This document shows positions 12,301 to 26,800 of a stretch of DNA of 64,000 nucleotides, piece after piece. This DNA is from Hybos culiciformis (Eukaryota; Arthropoda; Insecta; Diptera; Hybotidae). Under the pieces are notes generated by a model that had not been told where the DNA came from, searched no databases, and saw nothing but the letters and a program-made list of their open reading frames with translations. The position numbers and the translations under genes were made by a program. Where the stretch lies: positions 17,339,829 to 17,403,828 of the forward strand of contig OZ023275.1 in NCBI GenBank assembly GCA_964007475.1, in the 5' to 3' direction. Position 1 is the stretch's first letter; the number at the start of each line of letters is the position of its first letter.

Positions 12301-15300
12301 CATTATGGAAAAATCCACAAACTTTTATTACATTACATTAATTTTTTTTCTTTTGATTACGTTATATTAAAAAATATTTTGCTTTTAAAAATAACTGAAT
12401 AAAATAAATAAACAAAAATTTGTAAAAATTTCTTAAATTTTTTTCTACAAGGATTTTATATTTTTTATTTTATTTTTCAGTTCTATTTAAGTTTTTTTAA
12501 TGTGATAAGGTCGCCGCGATGGAGTATACCCTTTCTTCACTATTTTTAATTATTCGTTAAACAGTTAAAGTTTAATCGCAGTGGGCCTTAGTGGTGTAAA
12601 GATATGATCATACTTTTTCGTAAATATCATAAGTTAGATGTGTCGTAAAAAATAATTCATATACTTAGTTAGATTATTTTGTTAACATTGACAATGACTT
12701 TAATTATAATTGCGTATATACAAGGAGTTAATCTTTAGTGTATTCCAATAAATTTTATAAAACTACATATTAAGTAATTAGTACCAAATGACCTCAGATA
12801 TTTATTAGATCATATGTATTTTTCAATCTATACTGGTTACTGGTATATATATATAATATGTACAATCCATAATTTGCTATAAAATAGAGAAAATAATTAA
12901 AAAAAAAAAACATTTATAGATAAAATTTACAAATCATTAACTCAGTTAATGCGTATAGATATCAATTATTTGATAATTGTAATTTAATTATAGAATTAAA
13001 CTTATTATATAGGCATGATGTTTAATGATAATTTGAATTTAAAAATAATTTTAAACTACAGGCCTATAAGCCTACAATATTTTTAATTCTCATTTTAAAA
13101 AAACAATCTTTCATTTTGATCACAGATAAATTAAAATATCTTCATTTTTTATTGTTCATCTAAAATTTTTCAATGCTCAATCTTGCATAAAATGAAAATG
13201 ACGATGAATTTACATTTTGAATTTAAATTTAACTTTTTTGATGGTACAAAAAGTACAACAGGTATACAATTTATTGTGTATAACTACACGGGGTTGTATA
13301 ATACTGTGTAAGTACATTAGTGAATCGAAATAAAACAAAATTTCGCAACCTCAATGGACGAAAATTATTTAATTTTAAATCCCATAAGATTATTTTTCTA
13401 AATTTACTAGGTTATGCATTGTGCATTCTAACTAAAAATATGAAGAAATTTTAATATTTCTCTGATCCAATTTATTCGTGATCTTAAAAATGTTTTGATT
13501 TATAAGACTTATTGAATGCGGGGTATGTGTAATGAAAGATGAGAAAGAATGAAATTTTGTTTCTTTTTACTATTCACTTCTTTGACATTTTAAGGAACCT
13601 AAACGAATTCTTGAACAACCTCAACTTTATAATATATTAACTTCGCCAATAAGGTTATGCGTTGATCTTACTCGGTAGATTAATTTTAAAATTATTAAAA
13701 TTTTTTTTTGCATATTTAATTTATTTTTTAATTAAACTTCATAATCAGCGTTTCTTTTTGATAAATATAATAATTTTTAATGTTAAATGTGCGGAAAAAA
13801 AATATATTCATCATTATTTATTAAATAAATAAAACTACGAAACCAAAAAAATATTTCACCGCAAGATAATTTCATTTAACTTCCTTTAACGATATTTCAT
13901 AATTTAGAAGAAAAATTTGCAAAAAAAAAGTTTTTTTTTTTTTTTTTAATTTTGATAATAATAATCATAAAATAAATTACTTATTTTATATTATTTTAAA
14001 TTTAAACTAATTATATTATTGTGTAAATTTTTTTTCTGAACCTTGATATCGAAATGACCCTAATTTATTTTATTGAGAGATGACTTATTTGAGTATGACT
14101 TCTATATAAAAATTTATAACATTGACATCGTTATTTAAAATATATACTTTTTAATTGCTATTATTTTAAAAATGCTAGTTTTATAACCATAATGATCATA
14201 CTTCAAGTCCGCTTATAAATAGTAAGAGTATAAGAGTTATTATTATATTTTTTAATTCGTCAAAAATTTTTTTTGAGACTTTCTTGAATTGAAATAATAC
14301 CAAATTTCTTTTTTTGCAAATATTTGAAGACACAAAAGAGATTATATTACTTAAGTATGGTACAACTTAATTTGCTATTTACCTTTAATAATAGCGTTTT
14401 ATTCTACTTGTATAAACATCATTATATTAAAACATCATTCTTATAATATTTAATTTTTTGTCCAATTTATTTTGTAAATAAATTTTTTGTAATTATTTTA
14501 TTTACTAAATTGTCAAAATTTTTAAATACAATTTAATTTAAATTTATAATTTTCTGTTGGAAAAATATATATAAATTTTATTAACCGCACAATACACCTA
14601 TTCAGTCAAATCTATTTTGATTACTGACTAAATTGTGTACTATATATTCTTTTATTTTTGAATAAATTACTTTTTTTTTTATTCCGAAAGTTTATTTTCA
14701 TAACAGAAATTACATATTATGTTTTTTAAAAGTTTTTTACTGTTTATGCCATAAATAATAAATAGGATGAAAGAAATTCTGAGTAATATAATATGTTTTT
14801 ATTTATTACATATGTATAAGATACGTATATTTCATTCATGTGACGTTTTGACATCATTTTACACTTAATATATAGTCTCAGTGATAATAACAAATATTAA
14901 TAACGTGAAAATTGTGCTATAAATTGATAATCGTTAAAAGTTGAATCTAAATATCTCGAAAAGTTCATCAAAAATAATTTTTGTTTTCGAAAAAAATTTT
15001 CTTTTTGATATCCATGTTCCTTTGGTTCCTGTATAAAGTTTTGGGAAATCTCTTTCATTGCAAATATCATTTAGTTCGAAATTAACTTCTGCAAAAGTAT
15101 ACGGTGAACCCTGCTAATTCAATGAAATTAAGAATCTAACAAGAAACAATTTTTTCCAAGTATGTACACAAATATCCATATATATCATTATTTCTATAAA
15201 AAAATTTTAAATAAGATGTAGTGCGATCACAAAAAAAAATTATCGTTTATTTGATAATTTATTTTTATTTAACTGTTTATTAAATTCAATTATGTGCTAA

Positions 15301-15813
15301 TGATAATGCTAATTTGGCTGCTTTAATATAAAATACCTATATACATTTCGTTGGTGTTCTGTTAAAATTTTCCAAAACTATTTTTGAATTTTTTGTATAT
15401 TATTATTTATAATAAATACGATTATTGGTTAATTTTAATAAATCAAATATGATAATAATAAAAAAAACTTATACTTATTTGTGTCTCAAAGTTGTAAAGT
15501 TCGTTTCGTTAAAATAAAAATTTGTAATAGGTTGTTGGTCAATTTTACCAAAATACCGACGATACTATTATACGTGTAAGTGAAATGCAACATAAGAGGA
15601 AAACTTAATTATAAAAAGCTATACTACTGAATGTGTGTGGGTCAATAAATAAATTCCGCTAAATTAGGAATGAAAATAAATAATAATGTAAGAATTGTAA
15701 TACTATATAAGTGCTGTATAATGTAAATGTGTTTGTGTAGACAATAAATTATAATGCTGGTGCTTATTAGAATGTCTGCAGTTAGAAATGAAAAGCTATG
15801 AACACAAAATACT

Positions 15814-15824
15814 TATATATATAC

Positions 15825-15893
<69 letters not shown>
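15814..15893. repeat. (TA)n microsatellite
   Basis: About 80 bases of alternating T/A with two single-base interruptions (ATACAT, ATGTAT). The ORF across it (alternating Tyr/Ile) is an artefact. Confidence 0.95.
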
Positions 15894-15897
<4 letters not shown>

Positions 15898-18800
15898 TAA
15901 ACAAATTGTTATAGTTTTCTAAATATTTACAAAAAATCCCCATATAAATAATATTCATAGAGAATTTTCTCATTATATGGTATTTTTAATTATTTCCTTG
16001 GGAAAATTATATTCAATAGTAATAAATTTTATGAAAATTTCTCACATAAGTATGATATACAATATATACTATACATACATTATGTATATTAAAATAATTT
16101 ATTTTTAAATAATTAAATAAATAATTAAAATGGTTCAAATAAATAAATAATTTATTTTCATTAAAAAAATTCTAGTTTTCAACTTTTTTTTTTATTAATA
16201 TTACATAAGGTTTGTATAATATTATAATATATAATGTAAGCTATATAAACTTGTGATATGATAAAAGAGGGTGCCCTATTTAAAATGATGGCTCAAAGTC
16301 AGAATCAAACATTATGTTAATATGAAATTAGTTTAATGCTTATTCAATAAAAAAAATTGATTGAAAAAAGATTAAATTGTACTTCTTTGAGTTGTGTGTC
16401 TCAGGACAAATTTCATAAAAAACATATCCCATCTTTTAAGATCTTTTTTACTCAAAAGTGTAAATTAAATTCTTGAATTCAAAAAACAAACAAACATAAA
16501 AACAGGATATCCGGTTCTCATTTTAACTAAAAAAGAAGTATACATATTATATATTGGTACTATTCTGCTATGTTTTCGTATGAAATTAAAAAAATCCCGA
16601 TGAAAATGTAAAAAAAATATCTTAATTAAATATATTTTTAAAAGGTATAATAAAATTAACATTAAAATATGACTTTGAGAAGCAGATAACACGAAAATGA
16701 AAAAATGGTTCACGTTAGAAATTCCCTTTTATAAAATAATTCTTTCTTAATGCCTATTTACTCTAAATAGTCGAAATACACATTGTACAATATAGAATAA
16801 ATTTTTTATCATTTGCATTTTGCTACTTTTCTTCGTCTCAAATTAAAAACTCAATATTAAAGTCTTATAAATTCACAATGATCAAATTTCCCCTAAAGGC
16901 CATGGTGGAGCAACTTAACAGAGTAGGTGTAGAGGTGCCAACAACAAATAGGCCAAGTTCGATTAATATATACTGATGAAATTGGAACTACATCAAATCA
17001 TATACTCAGATCATTGAAAACTTGAACCAAAAAACAACCAACAAATATAAAATAAATTATTTATTAAAGGAAACAAAATGTTTTTAGAAAAGGTTTTCAA
17101 CAATATAATTGAAATTAAATAATGGTTATTTGATTATAAACTTAATAGTTTTTAAATTTAAAAAGAATAAAAAAAAAACCCAAAAAAATTGTACGTAGGA
17201 ATATTATTCGATTTTTAGAAATTACCCGCCACATTGAAATAAAATCTCAAAGATTCGTTCTATATAATAAACATTATAATTTTATTCATGTAGAAAATAA
17301 GAATAAAAAATTAAAGTGAAGCGATGATAATGAAGACATTAAAATAAAACTTTAAAAAAATAATCTTCCTTTATTTATTTTTTTTTTCTTTCTTGTGAAC
17401 GAAACTAATTTGATTATTGCGGTAGGATAAGGTAAGCGGTTTCATAAAATTGTAATACACTGAAAAAATGAATGTGGCATTCAATATAATTAACTGAATT
17501 ATTTTGCGGCAATTGTGTTCATAAATTCTTCTTTTCCTTCCAATTTTTTAAGTAATTTATTGATTAAATTATTAATATCACTTGATATTAACATTTTTTA
17601 GCAAACCATTACGTTGTTGTAAAGAACTCTTTAATATTTCATACTAGTTTTAAATGGTAGACAAAATAATAAGTACTTATATCAAGAAGATAACTATATT
17701 AAATGATATTGGGATAAGATAGCTTCAATGAAAAGATCCACGACTTTATTTTTGGTGAACAATTTTTCTCGGTTCATTGGATAAAAAAAAATTAATAAAT
17801 AAATTTAGAGTGATCATAGATTTTATATAAATAATTCAAGAATTGTATTTTTTTTTTAAATGATTATTTAATATCTTAATTTATTTAAATTGGTGTGGTC
17901 CGTAATATCTTGATTTAAAATTAAAAATATACTTTGGGTGGTCCTTTTATTGTAAAAAATTATAAGAAATTAATAGTACTATAGGCTAAAATACATATAG
18001 GTAAATCATAGATTAATCGTCCCACTCAGTTTACTAAGGAAATAAAATGTGTAATATGTGTGATATGTTAAGTAGTTTGGTAAAAGTTAAAAAAAAAATT
18101 AGAAATTAAAAGCCAGTTAATTTTTTGACAATTAAAAAATTTTTGAAACTAAAATGCTAAGAACTATGTTGAATTTCATGTGTGTGTTGAAGGATGTTTA
18201 AAAAACAAAATTTACCTTGTACGGTAATTACTATTTAAAATGTCAAAATTAAATATATCTCTTATGGTAAAAATATTATACGTAATATATTATTTTTCTA
18301 TGATTATATACTCAATTTAAAATATTTATTATTTAAGTTCATTAATTATTCAAAATAAAATATCAGTTGAAATTATATAAATTATAGGTATAAAAGTATT
18401 TATAATTTTTTTTTTTAAATTATAGAAATTAAATTTTTAATCAAGGCCTTAGACTTTTTAAAATAAATAAAAAGAAAATGTGTGTAATGCTCATAGTTAT
18501 TATTAAATTATAAAATATTTTTTGTATACTTTTTATTACTGCACATGTATAATAAAAAAAAACCAATTTTCATATTGTACTATTATATTTTATTCTAATG
18601 TTAATACAATAATACAATATATGTAAATACTTTTAGGTACTTCTTTCACACAAAAGTTTTTTTTAATGTGATTAACAAATTAAAAAAAGAACTAATTTAT
18701 GACATAAAAATTTAGAAACACGTGTGGATAGGAAAATATTATACTTTATCAAATTCACGTTTTTATATTATAGCTCTAAATAAACAATTTTTTAAGACGA

Positions 18801-21800
18801 ACTTTTGTTCAATGTGATAGAAGTTAATTTTTTAGATTCATGTTTAGTGATAAAAGTTAAGCTGAATTGAAGAAAGTTTCTTTGGTCGAGCAAGAATTAT
18901 CTATGACATTAAATGTATGTGTCTACGACAAAAAATGTACGTTAAAAATATTCTTGAATTAATTTGAATTAAAATATAATTGGCAAATTGTGAGAAATTA
19001 TAATATATACATTTCTACATTTCATATCAATATTAATTCATTCTATAATTACATTGGAATAATAATTATAATAAAACATTAGAAATAAAATTGTATTATG
19101 GATTTCATTACCGAAAGTTGAAATTTCCTTTTTCCTGTGTACCTATATACATTTTATATTAATGTAGGTATACTTACATTAATTTGTGAAAAAAAAAAAA
19201 CTCAAAATCAAGTTCACGTAATTATTAACAAAGTCATTAATATCATAGCTATTAATAACAAATGTAATTAATGATTTTTTGTTTTATTATATTTTTAATG
19301 CAATAATATTGTTCAAATGTTTTAAATGACAAAGAAATAAAATTTGAATTTATTACGATAATTTTTTTTTAATATCAAATTGTTTTCTATACGATTTATG
19401 TTCGTATTCGAATGATCTCAAAAAATTTTAATTCATTGCTTATACCAAATTTAATTTTTCTTAATATATAATTTTTATCTCATGATTAGTTCTGATATGC
19501 CATGATTAGTTTGTTATTATTTTAAAATATATTCAACAGAACTTTAAGTTATAAAAATTAATGTTAATTACCAAATTAAATCTAACATCAAATTCTCTAA
19601 AAATAAAAATTGACTATCTATTCAATCAAAACAATTTTTTCGATACCACATAACTATTTAAATTTTATTATAAGTACTGATTTTAAATCTATTTTTAAGC
19701 TTCTATTTTTATGTTTCAATGTGCTTCAAACTAACTAGTTGAAATTTCTGGTTTTGAAATGTAAATAAAAAAAAAATTTCTTTTTGCTATTTACATAAAA
19801 AATAGATTTATAATAAAACTATACAGAGTACCTAATCTTTGTAATACTTTGCGATTATTTCAAATTTTGCGTGACAAAAAATATCAAAGAAACAAAATAA
19901 AAAAAAATTCATCTAAGAAATATATTTCTTTCGAAATTCTTCAAATTTGCTATTTACATATTTCAACTGGAATAATATATTAAGTACTAACTATATAATA
20001 TTTGCTTATTTTTGGCGACAACCTTGAATAATCATTAAAATCTATTATCGCGACATTATTTTTTAAAGGTATATAAAGAGCAAAAACAATTGAGATTTGA
20101 ATTAAATTCTACTGAGTGGTATATATTGAAAGCTTATTGAAAGGAATTGTATATTGTAATTATTATTATGACTTTTTTATTGTTTGCCACGTTTCTGTCA
20201 TATTGAAAAAGTTATTTATTTAATTTTATATATAGATTAAATATTTTGCATTTCCTATTAAGAAATTGAAATGTATATGAATATTTAGGTAATATACTTA
20301 ACAATTTAAGCTGGAGTGTAAGGAAAGCAAGCTAAAACTGTTGGTTGTATTTTGTATAAAAAAAAATACTTGTATTTATCGGAATTCTCATATAAATCTA
20401 CAGGATATTTCGATGAATGCAAAAAGAAAAAAAAAAAAAGTTAATTACAAAATTCGATTTCTTTCGTATATCAAAATTATATAAAGACGTTATCGATTCC
20501 GAATCAGAAATATCTTACACAAATTTAAAAAAAAAAACATATTATTGGCAATGGAATTAAATAGTTGTGAAAGGGCATTATTATTATGCCAACAATTTCT
20601 AATGGGAAATTAGTTCACGGTTAATACACATATATGGAAGCAAATATGTTATATACAACATATATATTTAGACAGATTATCTCAATAATGTTATATATTT
20701 TTTTTTTTAAATTTATTCAAAAATAATATTGAATTAAATTTGATTTCAGATCAACTCTTTTAAAATTTATTATGTTTACAAATTCATAAAATAATTGATA
20801 TTTTATATTTTTATTTAAAATAGTTATAACTATTCTTTATTGTTGCTACAAAAATTACAAGTTCGTAAATATATTGCTTATAAGCGCTATTGTAAGATGT
20901 TGTTTTAAATATTAATCTGTGAAATTAAAAATTCATAAGAAAGAGCTTCGTTATAATAATCACGAAAGAATTAAATTAAAATTAAAATTCCTTAAAAATC
21001 CTTAAAATAGTACTATTTCGTTCTGCGAAATTTTTCAACATATATAGATTTAAATAGACCCTATAGATTGAATATAAATATGAATAATGAATGCATGAAA
21101 TTGCATGTCTCAATAATCAAAATTAATCTACAAATTAGATGCAAAACATTTTCAAAATTTAAATTCAATCTTAAAGTTGCAAATTGATAATGAATACAAA
21201 GATTATTTTAGTTTTAATTATTGCAGCAATCAATCTATATTATTGTATATAAGAATAATTACATAATTTAAAAGATAAAAAAAATAATCTTGATAAGATT
21301 TTCCTCAAGCGTTTGCTTTAATTTTTTTATTTCTAAGGTTTTTTTTTTTTTTTAAATGAACATCCGGAATTTAATTTCGTTTTCTATTAATTTCTCCTCT
21401 ATTAAAAATAAAATATTTTGAACTTTTATTTTATCTGCATATAATCTCTGTGATGTACATATATAATATTATATATATTTTGAAAAGAAATTTAAGGTAG
21501 GTAAAATATATAAATAAAATATATACACTCAAATTTGGGTTAAATTTTATTTATTGTTTATTATTAATTCGAGCTTTTCAAGAAATGTAAAAGCACTAAA
21601 ATAACATATACATATACTTGTTGTATAGTATTAACACTAAAAGAAAAACTTAGTAAAATAAAGTGTATTCATTTTTGTGTTTTTTTTTTCCTATTTTTTG
21701 CGAGGGTGTGAAAATTTTCTCTTTTTTATCAAAATTTTTAGTAATATGAAAATTATGTGGAAAATTTTAACATACATGTTTTATTTAGGAAAATTCAAAA

Positions 21801-24800
21801 GAAAAGTTTTTTTTTTTTAATTTTAATTTGTGTGAATAAAAAATATGGGTCATCATGCTTATATTTTTCTCAAAATTCTGTTTAATTTTTCTGTCACATA
21901 ATATTTTTTTTTATCCTAAACAAACTAATATTATATTGTGGACTAAATATTGTAAAAGAAGATTTCTTTAATAATGATGAGAAAATAATTAGGAAAAAAT
22001 ATTTTTGAGAAATAAAAGTGTGTAAGATGAATATTATTATATCAAATATATTTGATAAATTAAAATGTAGAAATGAAATAAAATTTTGAAAAATGACAAA
22101 TTGTTTCATTTTAAAGGAAAATACATCTTAATTCAGATTATAAAACAAAAAAATTAATTTTAAATAAATAAACCACAAGTATCCTGAAAAAAAAAGTTTA
22201 ATTTAATAAATCTATTTTGAAGGATTAATAACTTCCAAGACTCATACATGATTCAAATTTATTGAATTGAAAAGTTTAAAAATTTATTTAAAATTACCAA
22301 ACCGAAACTCCATTATTAAATATAAGAACAATATGTCAACGCACCAGTCTTATTTAAGCTGTAATAAATTTTTCAAAATTAATCACTTCAAATCATTTTA
22401 CACAGCCAAGCGTTGTGATTTATTTTTTCAAACCGAACAAAATTTAAACTTACAAATCATTGAACTTTTTAGGTAGTCTACTAATAGTATTGACTGTGAA
22501 AAGACGGTTAGAAAGATTAAAAAAAATATCAAGTTCAACTAACTTTAAAGATTACCAAAAATAGAGAGCATTATTATGTGTGGTTTGTGTGTGAATCATT
22601 TTGTTAAAATGAAGGTGAATAGTTTTTGTAGTTATATAACCAATGAAAAAAAAAAAAACTATTTAAAATTGTCACGTGAAATTATATTCCAAAAACACCC
22701 GAGCTTTAATATGAAAATTTCAAAAAAGTTTTTAGAGATTAAATAATTTTTTTTTTAAATGTGCCAAACTTCCATTTCAAGAATATTAAATAAGTAATCA
22801 TTAATTTTATTTTTGTTTTTTTTTTTTATTTATAAATCTTGTTTTACTTTTATATAGTAGTTGAGTATAATATTTGCAAAAATTGACCTTCATCTCGTTG
22901 ATTCTCTTATATTTTTTTATTCAATGTTTTTGTTAACCCATTTTGTTTTGAATTAACAAAAATTTACCTTATTAATTTTGATTTGAAACGAAAAAACTTT
23001 TTTTTTTAATTTATTCTTAATAATGAATATACTAAATCAATTTTGATAATTCTGAATGTACATATTAGCAATTATTTAACATTTATAAAGAATTTGTCCA
23101 TTCGTATAACAATTTTTTAATATCAGAATCTACTACGAAGATTATATTATATTTTTTAACTCATTTTAAAATCAAAAACATATCCAAGCCAACATAACAC
23201 AAAAAAATCCTCTCAATCTAATAAAAATTTCAAGATCTTCACTTTTAAACTGCTCCGCAACCTTAATTCACGAGCGAGAAGAGAACCACTATACCAAATT
23301 TACCAAATTGAGTGTTTAAAGATTTCTACAATTGAAGCCATCAAATAAAAATTTTATAAGAAAATTATTTAAACTATTCGCCTCTAAGCATTTTTGTGTG
23401 GCGGATGGATGTACATTTAGTTTTTCATTTTTGACGGAAAATGGGGCTTAAAAAATATTTTCACCATAATACACTTATATCGAAAATAATTAATAGTTTG
23501 TTAGCCAATAAAATATACATATGACATATTCTGTGAATAATGTGTACTTAACATAATGTTACGACATAACATTATGAATATTAAGCTTTAAAATATAATT
23601 ATTATTTTTTCAATATACATACTTATATTTAAGCAGGCTTTAGTATAAAGCTTATTTATAATCTCATGTTCATAGTTATTTAATATTTCAAGTTTTTCAT
23701 ATCCATATTAAATAGTACAGCAACAAGTTTCCTTCTTGTGCGTTAATATCGAAAAAAGGGTGACCTTCATCGGTCTAAGTTGAAAGGAACGCATTATTAA
23801 ATAAATATATAAATAATTAAAACTCAAAGTTTTATATCCAAATTCAGCAAATAAAATTATACAAACAAGATAAATTAGATACATATTACTTAGGTTTGGT
23901 ATAACAATTTATGTATTCTTAACATTAATTCAATAATTTTTTTTTTTTATATTCAACTCAATTCAGTATTTTTCGAGGTATTTGCAATAAAACAAACAAA
24001 TTTCCGTTTTTTATTTTTCATATTATGAATAACTTGTTATAACATATGTTTTGAACATTGAATCTATCATTTATATGAACATTACAATTTGCCAAAAAAC
24101 CAAAAAAAAATTAATTTTTTTATTTGATTTTAAATTGCCTTTTACAATAAACAATAAAATTTAAAACTTAACGTGTCAATTAAAATGAAACAAGCAAACA
24201 GATATTGCAAACAAAAAAATGAATATTATATTACTACTCTAAAAATAATACTTATTTATAAATTTTTATTACACAAATTAAAATGCGAATACAGCTAAAC
24301 AATTACAAAATTAAAAAAAAAATTTTTTTTTTTTCATATGTTTTTTTTGATGATTTTTTGCGAAAGCATAATTTCTAATGAAAAATTAAAATAAAAATAT
24401 ATGTAGATACTTAATTATATTATATTTTTAAATAATAAAAAAAAAAAACTGACAAAATGTGAAAGTTTTTTAACCTTTTTTTTTCATTTTTATTTTTAAA
24501 ATAAAAATTAAAATAATTTTTCTGAAAAAAAAAAACAAAAAAAGAAAATATTAACCTTTTCGGAGCAAGTTTGTACGACCGTGATAAATGAAAATTATAT
24601 ACATTAAGTAGCGACTCTTTAACGCTGTCGACTTTAAAAAAAATAGTTTCCAAATACGTTTTATAAGCTGTAAACTCAATTGGGGATACAGGGTAAAGCT
24701 GCAACTATACTAATGACAGTATCATTAGAATTAATGGCTATTATAAGTAGTTCATATTAAATTTGTTAATTTGACAATTTGAAAATTGGCGCTGTTGCCA

Positions 24801-25227
24801 GATCGCTTGTAGTCGTCAGCTTGATGCTAGCACGTTTGAGTTAAGGGTTCTTTTCTGGAATTTCTCTAGATATTTTTTACAGAGTCTACTAAAGTGATTT
24901 TTTATTCATTTTTTTTATAAACTTCAGATAATTGAATAAATTTATAACATAATACTTATAGATATATAGATACATTAATATTATAGTTAAGTTGAAAAGG
25001 ATAAAAAAAAAAATCATTTAGTTTTTATTCTTTACTAAGCAGTAAATTGAATAAATTAACGAATATTTTTAGAAATTCAAGTTTTTGTGACATTTATACA
25101 TGAATTCTGAATATTAAAAGATACTGTCAAACGTTTAAACCCATGTGTACATATAATTTTATGAAAATATAATCAAAAAAAAAAAAAAAACAATAATTTC
25201 TAGATATTAAAATAAGTATAAATTTAC

Positions 25228-25407
25228 CTTGATTTATTTAAAATATGTTTACATTTCGATTTAACTTTAGCTGTTGATGATGAAGTTTCATAACTTTTGC
25301 GACGTATTTTCTCTCGCGGAGCATTTAATTCATTATTTGAATTACCACCGGTGCCGCCACCAGTTATAAAACAGAGCATTATAGCTGCTTCAGCCGAAGC
25401 AGCTGTT
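25228..25407 (-). CDS. Internal exon (59 codons) of the large minus-strand gene
   Basis: This clear GC-richer island has an acceptor TTTAATGAG (preceded by a long T run) and a donor AATCAAG/GTAAAT. With one base carried in it reads TAASAEAAIMLCFITGGGTG, then a polar part with REKIRRKSYETSSS, and leaves AG. The IRRKSYE segment fits the R-R-x-S pattern of basophilic kinases. The start phase matches the ends of the exons at 43105, 56080 and 60469, and the end phase matches the start of the exon at 6927 or 4126. No known domain is recognised; the Ala/Met/Leu stretch is too short for a confident membrane helix. Antisense ORFs over the same bases are shadows. Confidence 0.8.
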
Positions 25408-26629
25408 CTCATTAAATTTAAAACAAAAAAAAAATTTATTACTTTGTGTTCACTTTTAAATTTATATTTATTCTTTATATACAGAATATTATAATATTCA
25501 AAAAATATTATTCTTATTATTATTATTATTGTTTTGAATACTTAATTTAAAAAATAAAAAATAAAAATATGCATATTTTTATCATTTTTTGTGAACAAAC
25601 AAACTCGCTAAGCTAAATCTTGAAATAAAAAAATACAATGTTTTTATTCAGATTTTTTTTTTTTTTTAATTCAACATTTTAATAATTTTTATACACTTCT
25701 TTAATTTTTTTTTTTTTTTGTTTAAAATTTTTTATAAATAAAACAAAAGATACTCTTAATTAAAAACATTATTTAAATATTTGTGTATATTCATACTTTT
25801 TGTAGAAGATAGTGTTTTTTGGCATAACGTGTTAGTTAGTGTTTCATTTATTTTTAATTTTTTCATTTCTTTATAAAACAAACAAAAAGAATTTTATTTT
25901 TTTTTTAACAAAACCCAAAGTTTTTTCTTAACATTATGATTATTATTTTTTTAAGAGATAGCTTAAAATAAATAAAGAAAATATAAATTTTTAATTGACC
26001 TAACTTTGATAACTTTTACTTAATGTAGGTTGTAGGAAAAAATAATATAACAGTAGTATATTACATTTTTGTAGATTCTTAATACCGACTATCTGTACCG
26101 AATATTTCATGGCCATAAACATAGTAAACATTTTTTTCTCTTTGCATTGTACAATAATTGTTATTATTGTCAATGAAAACTTTACTGTGAATAGCATATT
26201 CAAATAGTCGAAATCGTCCCGAAAGTTTACTAATTATATATTATATGAATTTTTGTGACGCACGAACGCTACGAAAGAAATAAACTTATAGGTATTCAGT
26301 TTTTTTTAAGCAAGGTTTCTTAATAAAATCTTAAGTACTATATTGTACGTAGAATAATTATTTTTAGGAAAATAATATAATGTAGATTAGGTAACGTTAT
26401 TATTATACGTTCTAATAATCTGCTATATTGTTATAAATAATAAAACTTATTATTATTCAAAATATCTTTTGTTTCTTGATCAAGAACTAAATACTTTTAA
26501 TAATTTAAGAATTAAAATAATTTCCCAACAAGAACCAGAAAAGTTCGCTACGATCAAGACTGGTAAAATTCAACTTGTGCCGTAATTAATACTCTGTATA
26601 GAAAATTGGTAAAATTTCAAGATATCTAT

Positions 26630-26800
26630 CTCACTTTCTTGATGTAAACGTATGATTTGAACTGAGGTGGGATTAAAGTATATAATTTCCTCCTAACTGT
26701 TCCACTTTTAACTGCCGTTTCAACTTCCTTTTCTCAACACCAAATCCATAATTCTTCAAGTATAAAAGACATCAAACTTATAGAATCACAGTGAAAGTAA
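26630..26800 (+). mobile_element. Fragment of the same LINE family as at 1.0-1.9 kb (3' end, plus strand)
   Basis: Read on the plus strand, the segment carries a degraded version of the ORF2 end (an in-frame stop, then VYNFLLTVP compared with NDYLLTVP in the copy at 1107-1391). It then follows the same 3' untranslated sequence: the blocks CCAAATCCATAATTCTTCAA and AGTATAAAAG recur in the copy near 1060-1090 on the other strand. No poly(A) tail is preserved. A TATAAAAG plus initiator-like arrangement at 26761-26790 lies inside this LINE tail and should not be read as a gene promoter. Confidence 0.7.

Larger units (their letters stand above)
9178..25227 (-). other. Long intron (~18.3 kb) of the minus-strand gene
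   Basis: Between the exon copy ending at 6927 and the exon starting at 25228 I find no convincing exon. The stretch holds A/T runs, two TA microsatellites, a GC-richer patch near 9840-10010, a short coding-like island at 16878-16976 and a GC-richer island at 24540-24860. ORFs here are low-complexity. I searched for a recursive splice site of the kind seen at 34086 and found none. Confidence 0.6.

Noticed and set aside
15782..15973. 63-codon Tyr/Ile repeat ORF
   Set aside because: It is the translation of a TA microsatellite.
18216..18230. 15-nt in-phase microexon on the minus strand (TAATTACCGTACAAG before GTAAAT)
   Set aside because: The phase fits, but the acceptor has no real pyrimidine tract, and such short matches are expected by chance in 64 kb of AT-rich DNA.
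24420..24704. 94-codon minus-strand ORF as a gene
   Set aside because: It begins at TTG, the second half is Phe/Lys runs from A/T tracts, and a second frame is equally open, so I list only the GC-richer island as a finding.
26761..26795. TATA box plus initiator marking a plus-strand gene start
   Set aside because: The same bases occur in the 3' UTR of the LINE fragment at about 1060-1090 on the other strand, so this is repeat sequence, and no sensible ORF follows.
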